30,726 nucleotides of DNA from Mycoplasmataceae bacterium (GTDB lineage Bacteria > Bacillota_I > Bacilli_A > Mycoplasmatales > Mycoplasmoidaceae). The position numbers and the translations under genes were made by a program. This document shows positions 17,617-25,293 of the stretch, one piece after another (position 1 is the stretch's first letter; each line of letters starts with the position of its first letter). Location: contig JAITJR010000051.1 of the NCBI GenBank assembly GCA_031278855.1, positions 1-30,726 of the forward strand, given 5' to 3'. A model generated the notes under the pieces. The model ran no database searches. It saw only the letters and a program-made list of their open reading frames with translations, and was not told the origin of the DNA.

Positions 17617-18078
17617 TTATTTGCGGATAAGAATAACAGCATCACATTTAATAAAATTAGAAGGGTGCTCATAACGAGTTGCTTTGACATTAACTAATTT
17701 GGTTTTTAAAATTTTCACCAACGATTTTTTAATATATGCTTTGTTAGAACCTAATAAAATATTTTCACAAGTAATAGTTAAATCTACATTAACTAGTTTA
17801 AAGCGAGATTTTTTTAACAAAGCCATTGCATATTGAACAATTTTAATCGAACTAATTCCTTTATTTTTGTAATCAGTGTCTTTAAAATATTGGCCAATAT
17901 CACCTAATTGTAGCGCTCCCAAAATAGCATTAGCAATTGTGTGTAACACAATGTCGCCATCCGAATGAGAAATAACCCGTCAATTAGTTCTAATAGGATA
18001 ACCTCCAAGGAGAATAGTGGCTCCATGCATTTCAGTTAGTTCGTGTGAATCATTACCTTGACCGATTAAATACATCAT
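17617..18078 (-). CDS. ispF: 2-C-methyl-D-erythritol 2,4-cyclodiphosphate synthase
   Basis: Fifth step of the MEP pathway, forming the cyclodiphosphate; a zinc-dependent homotrimer. The 153-residue product is close to the usual 157. Metal ligands are visible in IGQGNDSHEL (Asp10, His12) and HSDGDIVLHTIANA (His about 44). ALQLGDIGQYFKDTD is the signature region, and NVKATRYE near the C-terminus replaces the usual NVKATT. One UGA Trp occurs in the first 40 residues. TAAAAT ends 9 bases before ATG 18078. It is first gene of ispF-folD-ispD. Confidence 0.93.
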
Positions 18079-18087
18079 AACCCATAT

Positions 18088-18093
18088 ATTTTA
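18088..18093 (-). promoter_or_regulatory. -10 hexamer TAAAAT of ispF-folD-ispD
   Basis: The minus-strand hexamer is followed by 9 bases and the ATG at 18078, supporting the first of two adjacent ATG codons as start. Confidence 0.45.
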
Positions 18094-18156
18094 CACAATA
18101 TGTACATGGATATTTTTAAATTGTCCAACTTTCAATTAAGAAACTATTAGAATGGG

Positions 18157-18188
18157 AACTATTCACCTGGGGTTCATCGTGAATAGTT
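18157..18188. repeat. 10-bp inverted repeat with 12-base loop (copy A)
   Basis: AACTATTCAC (18157-18166) and GTGAATAGTT (18179-18188) are perfect complements around 12 bases. The same arms and the same loop length recur at 28935-28966. The right arm extended by two bases (18179-18190) is the reverse complement of 19015-19026, just past the lipoprotein gene, so the gene is bracketed by 12-bp inverted repeats. No U-tract follows. Confidence 0.65.
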
Positions 18189-18221
18189 GCAAATAATTAT
18201 TTCTGGGCAAACATGGTGCCG

Positions 18222-18227
18222 TATAAT
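18222..18227 (+). promoter_or_regulatory. Candidate -10 hexamer TATAAT upstream of the lipoprotein gene
   Basis: A perfect TATAAT, 142 bases before the lipoprotein ATG. The transcript would cross the G8 tract and then an intrinsic terminator before reaching the gene. Confidence 0.35.
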
Positions 18228-18247
18228 CTTTCCCATGCAATTTCATA

Positions 18248-18255
18248 GGGGGGGG
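18248..18255 (+). repeat. Poly-G tract (G8) in the lipoprotein leader
   Basis: Eight G between a TATAAT and a terminator hairpin. A leader frame from ATG 18235 crosses the tract; with 8 G it ends at a TAG inside the hairpin loop, with 9 G it stops soon after the tract, with 7 G it reads through the hairpin. It may control expression of the lipoprotein. Confidence 0.6.
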
Positions 18256-18297
18256 CAAATCGAATGGTGCAATAAGTGCCGTTTTGTCTTCTTTTCT

Positions 18298-18333
18298 AAA
18301 AACAAGAGTTCGTTTTAGAGCTCTTGTTTTTTT
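18298..18333 (+). terminator. Intrinsic terminator or attenuator before the lipoprotein gene
   Basis: AAAAACAAGAG (18298-18308) pairs with CTCTTGTTTTT (18321-18331) around a 12-base loop and is followed by more T on the plus strand. The A run before it would also serve minus-strand transcripts. It sits 37 bases upstream of the lipoprotein ATG. Confidence 0.6.
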
Positions 18334-18369
18334 GCGATTAATTTTCAAAATGAGAGAAAAACAAAAAAT

Positions 18370-19014
18370 ATGAAACTAAAAAACTGATGAGGCATTTCGG
18401 CATTAATACTAACCACAATTGGAGCGGCTGTCCCAATTACTTTAACCACTAGTTGTGCCGAAAAGAAAGAATGAACTTTTAATAATTACAATGAGGTTGA
18501 TAACTATTTGCAAAAACATAAGCAAGATGTTTCTGATGCATATATTTTTAGTAGCACACCAAATCAAACAGATTATGACTTTCTTAAAAAAAATGTGAAC
18601 CTTCAATTCTTTATTAACGGGTTTTTATTCACTACTTCTAACTATTTATACATTGCTTCTACGGAAACGTCCGCCAAAAAAATAGAATTGCACATCAAAA
18701 ACAAAACAAGCACGGAAATTGATTTACACCAAAATTCAGCAATAGAAAAAACAACCATTACATATGATGATTTTCTTCTCACACTCACATCTGAAGAAGA
18801 AGGTGAAAGTAAAACAGAAGAGTATAATTTTAAAATAGATGTAACTAATAATCATTACTATACTTTAGTATTTACTTCTTATACTATAGGTCGAGATTTG
18901 GCGTTCTATACCCCAGGTGTTGAGTCTATTCCATTGCTTTTATCTCCATACGATTGAACTAATCATTTTTTGTTTGGTTTAACTAATCAGGCTACTCCGA
19001 CAGAAATTCAATAG
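18370..19014 (+). CDS. Surface lipoprotein of unknown function
   Basis: A 214-residue protein with a classical mollicute lipoprotein signal: KLKN, a hydrophobic core (WWGISALILTTIGAAVPI), then lipobox TTSC with the modified cysteine near residue 28. Three Trp codons in the protein are UGA. The mature part has alternating beta-like segments and is rich in Asn, Thr and charged residues; I recognise no domain. A G8 tract and terminator lie upstream, and 12-bp inverted repeats bracket the gene. It ends at TAG 19012-19014, after which the frame continues into a decayed module (19015-19188) also found after the first ORF of the window. The gene is likely to be a variable surface antigen; that rests on context. 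Confidence 0.75.
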
Positions 19015-19026
19015 GCAACTATTCAC
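19015..19026. repeat. 12-base repeat GCAACTATTCAC downstream of the lipoprotein gene
   Basis: Inverted relative to 18179-18190 and identical to 28933-28944. It begins directly after the lipoprotein stop codon. Confidence 0.55.
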
Positions 19027-19188
19027 CGTCGGGTACGTACGTATACGCATAGCCATATCTTAGTGCTGCTAAATAAAAACCAAATATCTATTGTGTTTTA
19101 AGACTTTCAAAGTGACGAATTATTCATTATTTATCAGTTTTATCAACCCGAAAAATGATTGATATTTATCAAAATAAATATAAATTAA
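19015..19188 (+). pseudogene. Relic of the shared C-terminal module (copy 2)
   Basis: In the same frame as the lipoprotein, after its TAG, the sequence reads VRTYTHSHILVLLNKNQ then SIVF, a TAA at 19099-19101, and DFQSDELF, ending at TAA 19186-19188. It aligns with copy 1 (LNKN, SIV, a Trp codon where this copy has TAA, FQ, EL). Copy 1 has UGA at the nonsense position, so one G-to-A change explains it. Confidence 0.5.
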
Positions 19189-19488
19189 GTCTTTAAGAAG
19201 ATAGTTGTTATTATCGTGTTATTAATTAAACCCAATTCACGAGAAAAAATCATTCTCATAGCCATAATACATACAAATACTGAAAAATCACCCTTTTCCC
19301 CAGTAAATCGCTATCGAACAATCAAATGTTGAACTAAAAAAATATCGTTTTTGAGGATTTTAACCTTTTTGAAAAATATTTAGAGTGTAGTTTTACTCAA
19401 ATTCCTACACAAAATTTAAATATAGATACTACAATATATGGCATGATAAATACAAAAATCATTATCGAGTGAGCACTGGACGAAGGGT
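19189..19488 (+). other. Degenerate stretch upstream of the IS66 relic
   Basis: Short coding-like pieces in changing frames, for example one ending at 19503 that reads MINTKIIIEWALDEGY after ATG 19443. Homopolymer-sized frame breaks separate them. This could be more of the element or an older broken gene; no family is recognised. Confidence 0.3.
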
Positions 19489-19876
19489 ATGATATCTGAA
19501 AATAATTTTTGAAAAATCCTTAATGATAAAGATAAAAAAATCGACAAATTAAATAAACAAATTAAGAATGCCGAAGATAAATTAAACGAAACAACAAATG
19601 ATCTGGAACAATTAATTGAGAAAAGGGAGAAACTTAAAAAAATCCAAGAAATATTGCAAGAAAAGAATGACCTTCTTAAAAAACAACTGGAGCAGCTTAC
19701 ATCAACATTAATAAAATAGTTCTAACTCTATCTGCCCAACAGCCCGCGATAATCCGTATGGTAAAACTAAGAAAGTTATTTGTAGTGCTAGAATAAAAAC
19801 TAATTTAAAACGTGGCGGACAGAAAAGGCACACTGGTCACTTTAGCAAACTAAGCAAAAACCCCAATGAAATAATT
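19489..19876 (+). pseudogene. IS66-family transposase relic (N-terminal part)
   Basis: The first 76 codons (19489-19719) encode a coiled coil with EKNDLLKKQLEQLTSTLIK, the leucine-zipper region that opens IS66 transposases. After a frame break at about 19714 the sequence continues NSSNS, then RDNPYGKTKK and RGGQKRHTGHFSKLSKNPNE, closely matching the family's basic segment (typically NSS, KPxS, then GGQKGHKGH, then NPDE). The C-terminal zinc and DDE domains are absent: the relic stops against the 3' end of the aldolase gene. Accessory tnpA/tnpB genes and terminal repeats are not seen. Confidence 0.75.
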
Positions 19877-19879
19877 TTA

Positions 19880-20746
19880 TTATGCTTTATTATGTGCACC
19901 TAAAAACATTATTTTTTGAATTACGACTTTTTTAACTTGATCTAGCCCTTGCGGAATATAGAGACGTGGATCATAACCGTGTTTAACTTGATGCTTCCCC
20001 TGTATGAAATAATCAGCCAATACCCCGCTAAATGCAGTTAATAATTCGGTGCCAACATTAAATTTACAAACACCTAATTCAATTGCTTGCCTGACTTGAT
20101 CATTAGGAATTCCACTACCTCCATGTAAAACCAATGGTAAATGCGGGAGTGCTTGATGGATTTCTTTCAATCTTACTAAATTCAATCCTTGTCAATCTTG
20201 TGGATACTCTCCGTGTAAATTGCCGATTCCAGCAGCTAAGGCATCAATACCAGTTTTTGCCATTAACTGGGCATCCATAACATTTGCTAATTGTCCTTCG
20301 GCACCTTGATCTTCTTTTTTACCTGTGATTGTCCCAACTTCACATTCAACGCTAATGTTCTTAGCATGGGCTAAAGACACTATTTCGTTTGTGTTTTGAA
20401 TATTAGTTTTGATAGGTAATTTGCTTCCATCATACATAACTGATGTAAACCCCGACTCCATCGCAGATATAACTGTTTCATATTCGCCATGATCTAAATG
20501 CATAGCAACAGGTACAGTAATATGAGATTGATATACGATGTTCTTAACTAACTCTACAAAATCTTTAGGGCTCACAAACCCTTTTAATGCCTTTTCAGAC
20601 ACTGCCACGATAATCGGGGATTTCACCTCTTGTGCCGCTAAAATAACTGCTTTAGCCATGTCATAATTCACTACATTAGCATGCAAAACAGCGTAATGCT
20701 CTTCCAAAGCTTTCTTCAACATTTCGTTTATATTAACAATTGGCAT
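19880..20746 (-). CDS. fba: Class II fructose/tagatose-bisphosphate aldolase
   Basis: A zinc-dependent ketose-bisphosphate aldolase that splits fructose- or tagatose-1,6-bisphosphate to dihydroxyacetone phosphate and glyceraldehyde 3-phosphate. The 288-residue product starts at ATG 20746 (MPIVNINEMLKKALEEHYAV); VAMHLDHGEYETV holds the catalytic Asp and a zinc His, ECEVGTITGKKED the loop glutamate region, GNLHGEYP a zinc His, and VLHGGSGIPNDQV the phosphate-binding site. One UGA Trp lies near 20189-20191. Operon position after two LacAB-like isomerases suggests a tagatose-type role, but the glycolytic role is also possible if this is the only aldolase of the genome. Confidence 0.9.
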
Positions 20747-20814
20747 AATTACTTTCAAGTTTTTGGTAAGCAAATTTTGTTTTGCTTCACACCTTTAGTG
20801 TATATTCCGTTTTC

Positions 20815-21294
20815 TCAGTTAGCAATCTCTTGATCAAATTGATGTATGTCATAATTCGATTGAGCCATCCGTGTGTCCACTGCTTTAATAAATGTTTTGT
20901 TACTACCTTTATATTTATTATTAACAAATGCTTCTACAATTGCTACCATTAGCCCAATTCCAACCACATTTGCTCCCAATCCCAAAATATTGCAATTATA
21001 GAGTTCGCGAGCTTTGCGTGCTACTTCGATATCTCGTGCTAAACAAACTCTAGTCCCTTTAGTCTTTTGAGCAGCATTTGTAATGCCGATTCCCGTACCA
21101 CAGATCACAATCCCTATCTCAACTTGTTTCGTAGCTACTTGTCTAGCTACCTCAAAGCCGTAAATTACATAGTGAGTCGTAGCATTACTATAAGTACCGC
21201 AATCAACAACCTGATGTCCTTTACTCACTAAATATTGCACTAAATAATCTTTAGCCTGTACACCAGCATGATCACATCCGATTGCAATCTGCAT
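20815..21294 (-). CDS. lacB: RpiB/LacB-family sugar-phosphate isomerase
   Basis: A 159-residue aldose-ketose isomerase. IAIGCDHAGVQAKDYLVQYL opens the fold, VDCGTYSNATTHYVIYGFEVA contains the substrate region, and GIVICGTGIGITNAAQK has the catalytic cysteine of RpiB. The length, the GTYS..THY segment and the C-terminal extension fit LacB, the catalytic-type subunit of galactose-6-phosphate isomerase; RpiB (ribose-5-phosphate isomerase) is the alternative. The upstream neighbour is a LacA-like partner with one base between the genes, which favours a heteromer. Both would act with DhaK and the aldolase in one ketose pathway. Confidence 0.8.
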   Translation of the reverse strand: MQIAIGCDHAGVQAKDYLVQYLVSKGHQVVDCGTYSNATTHYVIYGFEVARQVATKQVEIGIVICGTGIGITNAAQKTKGTRVCLARDIEVARKARELYNCNILGLGANVVGIGLMVAIVEAFVNNKYKGSNKTFIKAVDTRMAQSNYDIHQFDQEIAN

Positions 21295-21295
21295 A

Positions 21296-21727
21296 TTATT
21301 TATTCCCTATTAAAGTATTCAGCATGTTAATACGCACTTTGTGGCGACCACCTTCATATTGAGTATTGATAAAAGTAGTAATCATGCTTTTGATCAGATG
21401 CAATGTTAAAACTTCTTTACCAAAAGATAAAACATTAGCATGATTATGAGCACAAGTCATGCGAGCTGAATATTCATCACTAATTTGTGCCACTACTATC
21501 TTTGGTGTTTTGGCCATGTACATGAAAGGAACAATACCATAGTCATCAATGGTAATGCCAATTTGTACTTTATCTTTTTGAATTGCCCGTACTAATAACT
21601 CACAACTTTCAATCAAATCATCGCCTGTGCTTAAAAGTAAACATTTGTGTGATAAATAACTAATATATTTTTGTAGTTCTTTTGCACAATCTTTAAATTT
21701 CGCACTTGAAATTATGCCAATCGTCAT
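21296..21727 (-). CDS. lacA: LacA-like subunit of a sugar-phosphate isomerase
   Basis: A 143-residue RpiB-fold protein. The N-terminal active-site residues are poorly kept, and the cysteine motif is replaced by IGITIDDYGIVPFMY, as in LacA. The C-terminal half has AQISDEYSARMTCAHNHANV, then FGKEV and TQYEGGRHKVRINMLNTL, very like the LacA tail (GGRHxxRVDMLN). Such subunits contribute to a shared active site with LacB. AGGAG directly overlaps the dhaK stop codon and precedes ATG 21727, so translation is likely coupled. Confidence 0.8.
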   Translation of the reverse strand: MTIGIISSAKFKDCAKELQKYISYLSHKCLLLSTGDDLIESCELLVRAIQKDKVQIGITIDDYGIVPFMYMAKTPKIVVAQISDEYSARMTCAHNHANVLSFGKEVLTLHLIKSMITTFINTQYEGGRHKVRINMLNTLIGNK

Positions 21728-21736
21728 CTGGATCTC

Positions 21737-22729
21737 CTAAATTTTAAATGCAAGTGTATCAGATGGAGCTTTTATCAATTGAGCTAGTTCATCATCTAAT
21801 TTCATTAATGAAATAGACATTCCTGGCATATCAATTGAAGTCATGTAATTGCCCACAAAATTAGCAACTACTTTGATATTTTTAGTCTGGAGTATTTCAT
21901 GTATCTTACGATTAGCAATGTACAATTCCATCATCGGTGTAGCACCTAAACCGTTCACCAATACCGCTACTTGGTTTCCGTTTTGAATTTTTAAATGATT
22001 AATAATTGCTTCAACCATTTCCACTACAAAAACATCTACTGATGCCATTTTAATCCGCTTCACCCCAGGTTCGCCATGGATCCCTAAACCCATTTCAACT
22101 TCATCGTCTGGTAAAACGAATCCTTTATGTCCGATGGCTGGTACAACACAAGCATCTAATCCCAATCCGTAAGTCCCTACATTTTGAATCGCTTTTTCAG
22201 CAACTGCCTTAACTTCAGCTAGTGAAGCTCCAGTCTGTGCTTTTGCTCCAACCACTTTATGTACTAAAACTGTCCCAGCAATGCCGCGCATACCTGTCGC
22301 AGCTTTATTATGAATTAACGATACATCATCAGCTACAATCACATAATCGACATTTTTATTTTCAGCTGTAGCCATTTCCGCTGCCATTTGAAAATTCATT
22401 ACATCACCAGTGTAGTTTTTAATAATCAATAATGTTCCTTTCTGTGAATCACACGCATTAATCGCTGCCTGTACCATATCAGGCGTTGGTGATGTAAAAA
22501 TTGGACCAGCGACTGCTGCTGTTAACATTCCGTCTCCGACATAACCTGCATGAGCTGGTTCATGACCACTCCCGCCACCAGAAATCAAAGCGACATTGTT
22601 CTTATTAAAGGTTTTCGAATAAACTACATTGTAATTATCGACCTTAGCTAATTTATCGGGAACCGATAAAACAATTCCTTTTACCATTTCTTCAACAATA
22701 TTTTCAACTTTATTAATTAATTTTTTCAT
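21737..22729 (-). CDS. dhaK: Dihydroxyacetone kinase subunit DhaK
   Basis: The ketose-binding subunit of PTS-dependent dihydroxyacetone kinase. The 330-residue product shows NVALISGGGSGHEPAHAGYV at the N-terminus, LLIIKNYTGDVMNF, DDVSLI, and GLGIHGEPGVKR with the histidine that binds the ketose as a hemiaminal. NGLGATPMMELYI follows. The start ATG 22729 lies inside the gyrA 3' end, a 17-base overlap in another frame, so dhaK is read from the gyrase transcript or from a promoter within gyrA. DhaL and DhaM are encoded 6-8 kb away on the other strand. Related kinases act on erythrulose, so the substrate is not certain. Confidence 0.93.
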   Translation of the reverse strand: MKKLINKVENIVEEMVKGIVLSVPDKLAKVDNYNVVYSKTFNKNNVALISGGGSGHEPAHAGYVGDGMLTAAVAGPIFTSPTPDMVQAAINACDSQKGTLLIIKNYTGDVMNFQMAAEMATAENKNVDYVIVADDVSLIHNKAATGMRGIAGTVLVHKVVGAKAQTGASLAEVKAVAEKAIQNVGTYGLGLDACVVPAIGHKGFVLPDDEVEMGLGIHGEPGVKRIKMASVDVFVVEMVEAIINHLKIQNGNQVAVLVNGLGATPMMELYIANRKIHEILQTKNIKVVANFVGNYMTSIDMPGMSISLMKLDDELAQLIKAPSDTLAFKI

Positions 22730-25280
22730 TTGTTTGTTCCTCTTCGTTTTGTTGTTTTAATTGTTCTTCATTTTCAATTAGATCTGTGTCTAACGGAGCT
22801 TCCGTCAAACTATCACTACTATTGTCAACAGCAAAAATCGTAATAGATTGAACTTTTTCTCCTTCATCGACATTCATTAACTTTACACCTGATGTACTAC
22901 GCCCAATTTGGCTTACCGTCGTTAAAGAAAAGCGGATGACTTTCCCTGTAGTAGTAATCATTAAAGCGTCTTCATCCCCTTTTACCGCTCCGACATAAAT
23001 TAATTTACCAGTTTTAGGCATTACTTTTAACGTACGTACCCCTTTAGCATTACGTTTGGTTAATCGATATTCTTCAACTGGAGTAAGTTTACCAACACCT
23101 TTCGCTCCTACCGAAAAAATTAAATTACCATCAGCCGAATTGGATAAACCGACCACAACATCTTTTTCTGCTAAATTAATGCCATGCACACCAGCAGCTG
23201 TTCGTCCCATTGCACGTACTTGATTTTCGTTAAAACGCACCATGTTCCCATTTGAAGCTCCAATGTAAATTTCTTGGTCTGCTCGTACTTTAATTACTTT
23301 AAATAACCGATCGCCTTCTTTTAAAGTAATGGCAATTTTCCCAGAACGATTAATACGTTCAAACTCCACTAAATTTGTTTTTTTACTAATTCCATTAATT
23401 GTCGTAAAAAATAAAGCAGCATTAGCATATTCGTCAACAGGTAAAATAGATAAAATCTTTTCACCCTTTTCAATATTAATAATATTGATGGCTGGAATTC
23501 CTTTAGCCTGACGACTACCTAAAGGAATTTGATGTCCTCTAATACGGTATACTTTCCCAGCATCCGTGAAGAATAATAAATCAGTATGGGTAGAAGCTGC
23601 AATAATTTTTTCCACATCATCATCTTCGTGAGTTTGTAATCCAATCACCCCAACTCCACCACGCCGTTGAACACGATAAGTATCAATTGGCAAACGTTTT
23701 AAATAACCTCGCGAAGACATCGTAACAATAATGTCTTCGACCGGAATTAAATCTTCGTCATCAATATCAGCAACAGCAGATACATCAATGGTAGTTTTAC
23801 GTTCATCACCAAAACGTTTCACTAATACATTTAATTCTTCTTCAATTAATTGAATTTTACGATCATAACTTTCGAGAATTTGATTTAATTCAATAATTGT
23901 TTGTTTTAACTGTGTTAATTCTTCTTCAATCTTTTGACGTCCTAAACCGTTTAGTGCACCTAAACGCATATCGGAAATCGCTTTCGCTTGAATTTCGGTT
24001 AAATTAAATTGTTGTACTAAATTTTGAATTGTTTCGTCATTGCTCTTCGATTTACGAATCGTAGCAATTACTTCATCAATATGGCTAACTGCGATATGTA
24101 AACCTTCTAAAATATGTTCGCGTTCACTAGCTTTTTTTAATTCAAATTTAACACGTCGTGTTAACACATTAATTTGATGGTCAACATAAATCTGAATTGC
24201 TTCTTTAATGTTTAAAACTTTTGGTTCCCCACCTACTAAAGCTAACATGTTTACACTAAAATTAGTCTGCAACTGTGTTGCTTTAAATAATTGATTCATT
24301 AAAACTTCAGGGACAATGTCTTTTTTGGTTTCAATGATAAAACGCAATCCATTCCTAGTCGGCCCACCACCATTATTAGCAATACCTTCAATTGAACCAG
24401 CGTTAGCTAAATCAGTAATTTTATTTTCTAAAGCTTCGGTTGTTACCATATAAGGAATTTCGGTTACTGTAATAATAGATTTACCATTAGGAAGCGTCTT
24501 ATAAGAATATTTTGCTCTTAAAGTAACTGAACCTCTTCCAGTGCGAAAATATTCATCAATGCCGCTTCCACCCACAATTTCAGCGCCAGTAGGAAAATCT
24601 GGTCCCATTAATACCATTTTAATTTCTTCAATTGAACAATGTGGGTTACGTGCTACTAAGCGAATTGCTTCCACTAATTCACTTAAATTGTGCGGCGGAA
24701 TATTAGTTGCCATACCAACTGCTATTCCGCTTGAACCATTCGCTAACATGTTTGGAAAAGCTGCTGGTAAAACTACTGGTTCAATTTCACTCCCGTCATA
24801 GTTATCAACAAAGTCAACGGTATCTTTTTCAATATTAGCCATCATCGTGTCCGCTAATTTAGAAAGTCTAGCTTCGGTATAACGCATGGCAGCAGGACTA
24901 TCCCCGCCGATTGAACCAAAATTACCATGACCATCAATTAATGGATAACGCATGGAAAAATCTTGAGCCATACGAGCCATAGTGTCGTAAGCCGCTGTAT
25001 CTCCGTGAGGGTGGTACTTTCCAATCACTTCTCCCACTAATCTAGCAGATTTTTTATGTGGTTTATCACTAGTCATCCCTAACGCATATGCCGCATATAA
25101 AACTCGTCGGTGTACTGGTTTAAATCCATCTCGTGCATCTGGTAAAGCTCGTGCCACAATGACGCTCATTGCATATTCCAAAAAAGATGTCTCCAACTCT
25201 TTTACAATTGCCCGATCATTTAACTTAGTTTTTTTTAAATTTTCACGAATTGTTTCGATTGTTATATTTTTATCTGCCAT
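22713..25280 (-). CDS. gyrA: DNA gyrase subunit A
   Basis: The 855-residue breakage-reunion subunit of gyrase. N-terminal winged-helix region: PVHRRVLYAAYALGM, the quinolone-determining stretch YHPHGDTAAYDTMARMAQDF (Thr95 where E. coli has Ser83, Asp99 as Asp87) and the active tyrosine in AAMRYTEARL (Tyr134). The C-terminal half has the pinwheel repeats, including the gyrase-specific box RRGGVGV. A tail of about 40 acidic residues (EDIEN-like, Glu/Gln-rich) ends the protein. It follows gyrB by 13 bases. No UGA codons interrupt it. Confidence 0.98.
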   Translation of the reverse strand: MADKNITIETIRENLKKTKLNDRAIVKELETSFLEYAMSVIVARALPDARDGFKPVHRRVLYAAYALGMTSDKPHKKSARLVGEVIGKYHPHGDTAAYDTMARMAQDFSMRYPLIDGHGNFGSIGGDSPAAMRYTEARLSKLADTMMANIEKDTVDFVDNYDGSEIEPVVLPAAFPNMLANGSSGIAVGMATNIPPHNLSELVEAIRLVARNPHCSIEEIKMVLMGPDFPTGAEIVGGSGIDEYFRTGRGSVTLRAKYSYKTLPNGKSIITVTEIPYMVTTEALENKITDLANAGSIEGIANNGGGPTRNGLRFIIETKKDIVPEVLMNQLFKATQLQTNFSVNMLALVGGEPKVLNIKEAIQIYVDHQINVLTRRVKFELKKASEREHILEGLHIAVSHIDEVIATIRKSKSNDETIQNLVQQFNLTEIQAKAISDMRLGALNGLGRQKIEEELTQLKQTIIELNQILESYDRKIQLIEEELNVLVKRFGDERKTTIDVSAVADIDDEDLIPVEDIIVTMSSRGYLKRLPIDTYRVQRRGGVGVIGLQTHEDDDVEKIIAASTHTDLLFFTDAGKVYRIRGHQIPLGSRQAKGIPAINIINIEKGEKILSILPVDEYANAALFFTTINGISKKTNLVEFERINRSGKIAITLKEGDRLFKVIKVRADQEIYIGASNGNMVRFNENQVRAMGRTAAGVHGINLAEKDVVVGLSNSADGNLIFSVGAKGVGKLTPVEEYRLTKRNAKGVRTLKVMPKTGKLIYVGAVKGDEDALMITTTGKVIRFSLTTVSQIGRSTSGVKLMNVDEGEKVQSITIFAVDNSSDSLTEAPLDTDLIENEEQLKQQNEEEQTNEKIN

Positions 25281-25293
25281 AAATCCATCCCTA

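Noticed and set aside
18157..18188. Hairpin read as an intrinsic terminator
   Set aside because: The stem is A+T-rich and followed by GCAAATAATT, not a U-tract. The second copy at 28935-28966 also lacks one, and both are upstream of genes.
18163..18348. Minus-strand 61-codon ORF across the C8 run
   Set aside because: It spans the inverted repeat, a terminator hairpin and the poly-G leader, has no ribosome-binding site and resembles no family. More likely a shadow of the regulatory region.
24980..25010. Thr at the E. coli Ser83 position of GyrA as a quinolone-resistance mutation
   Set aside because: Thr is a natural residue at this site in several bacteria, so it is not evidence of resistance.
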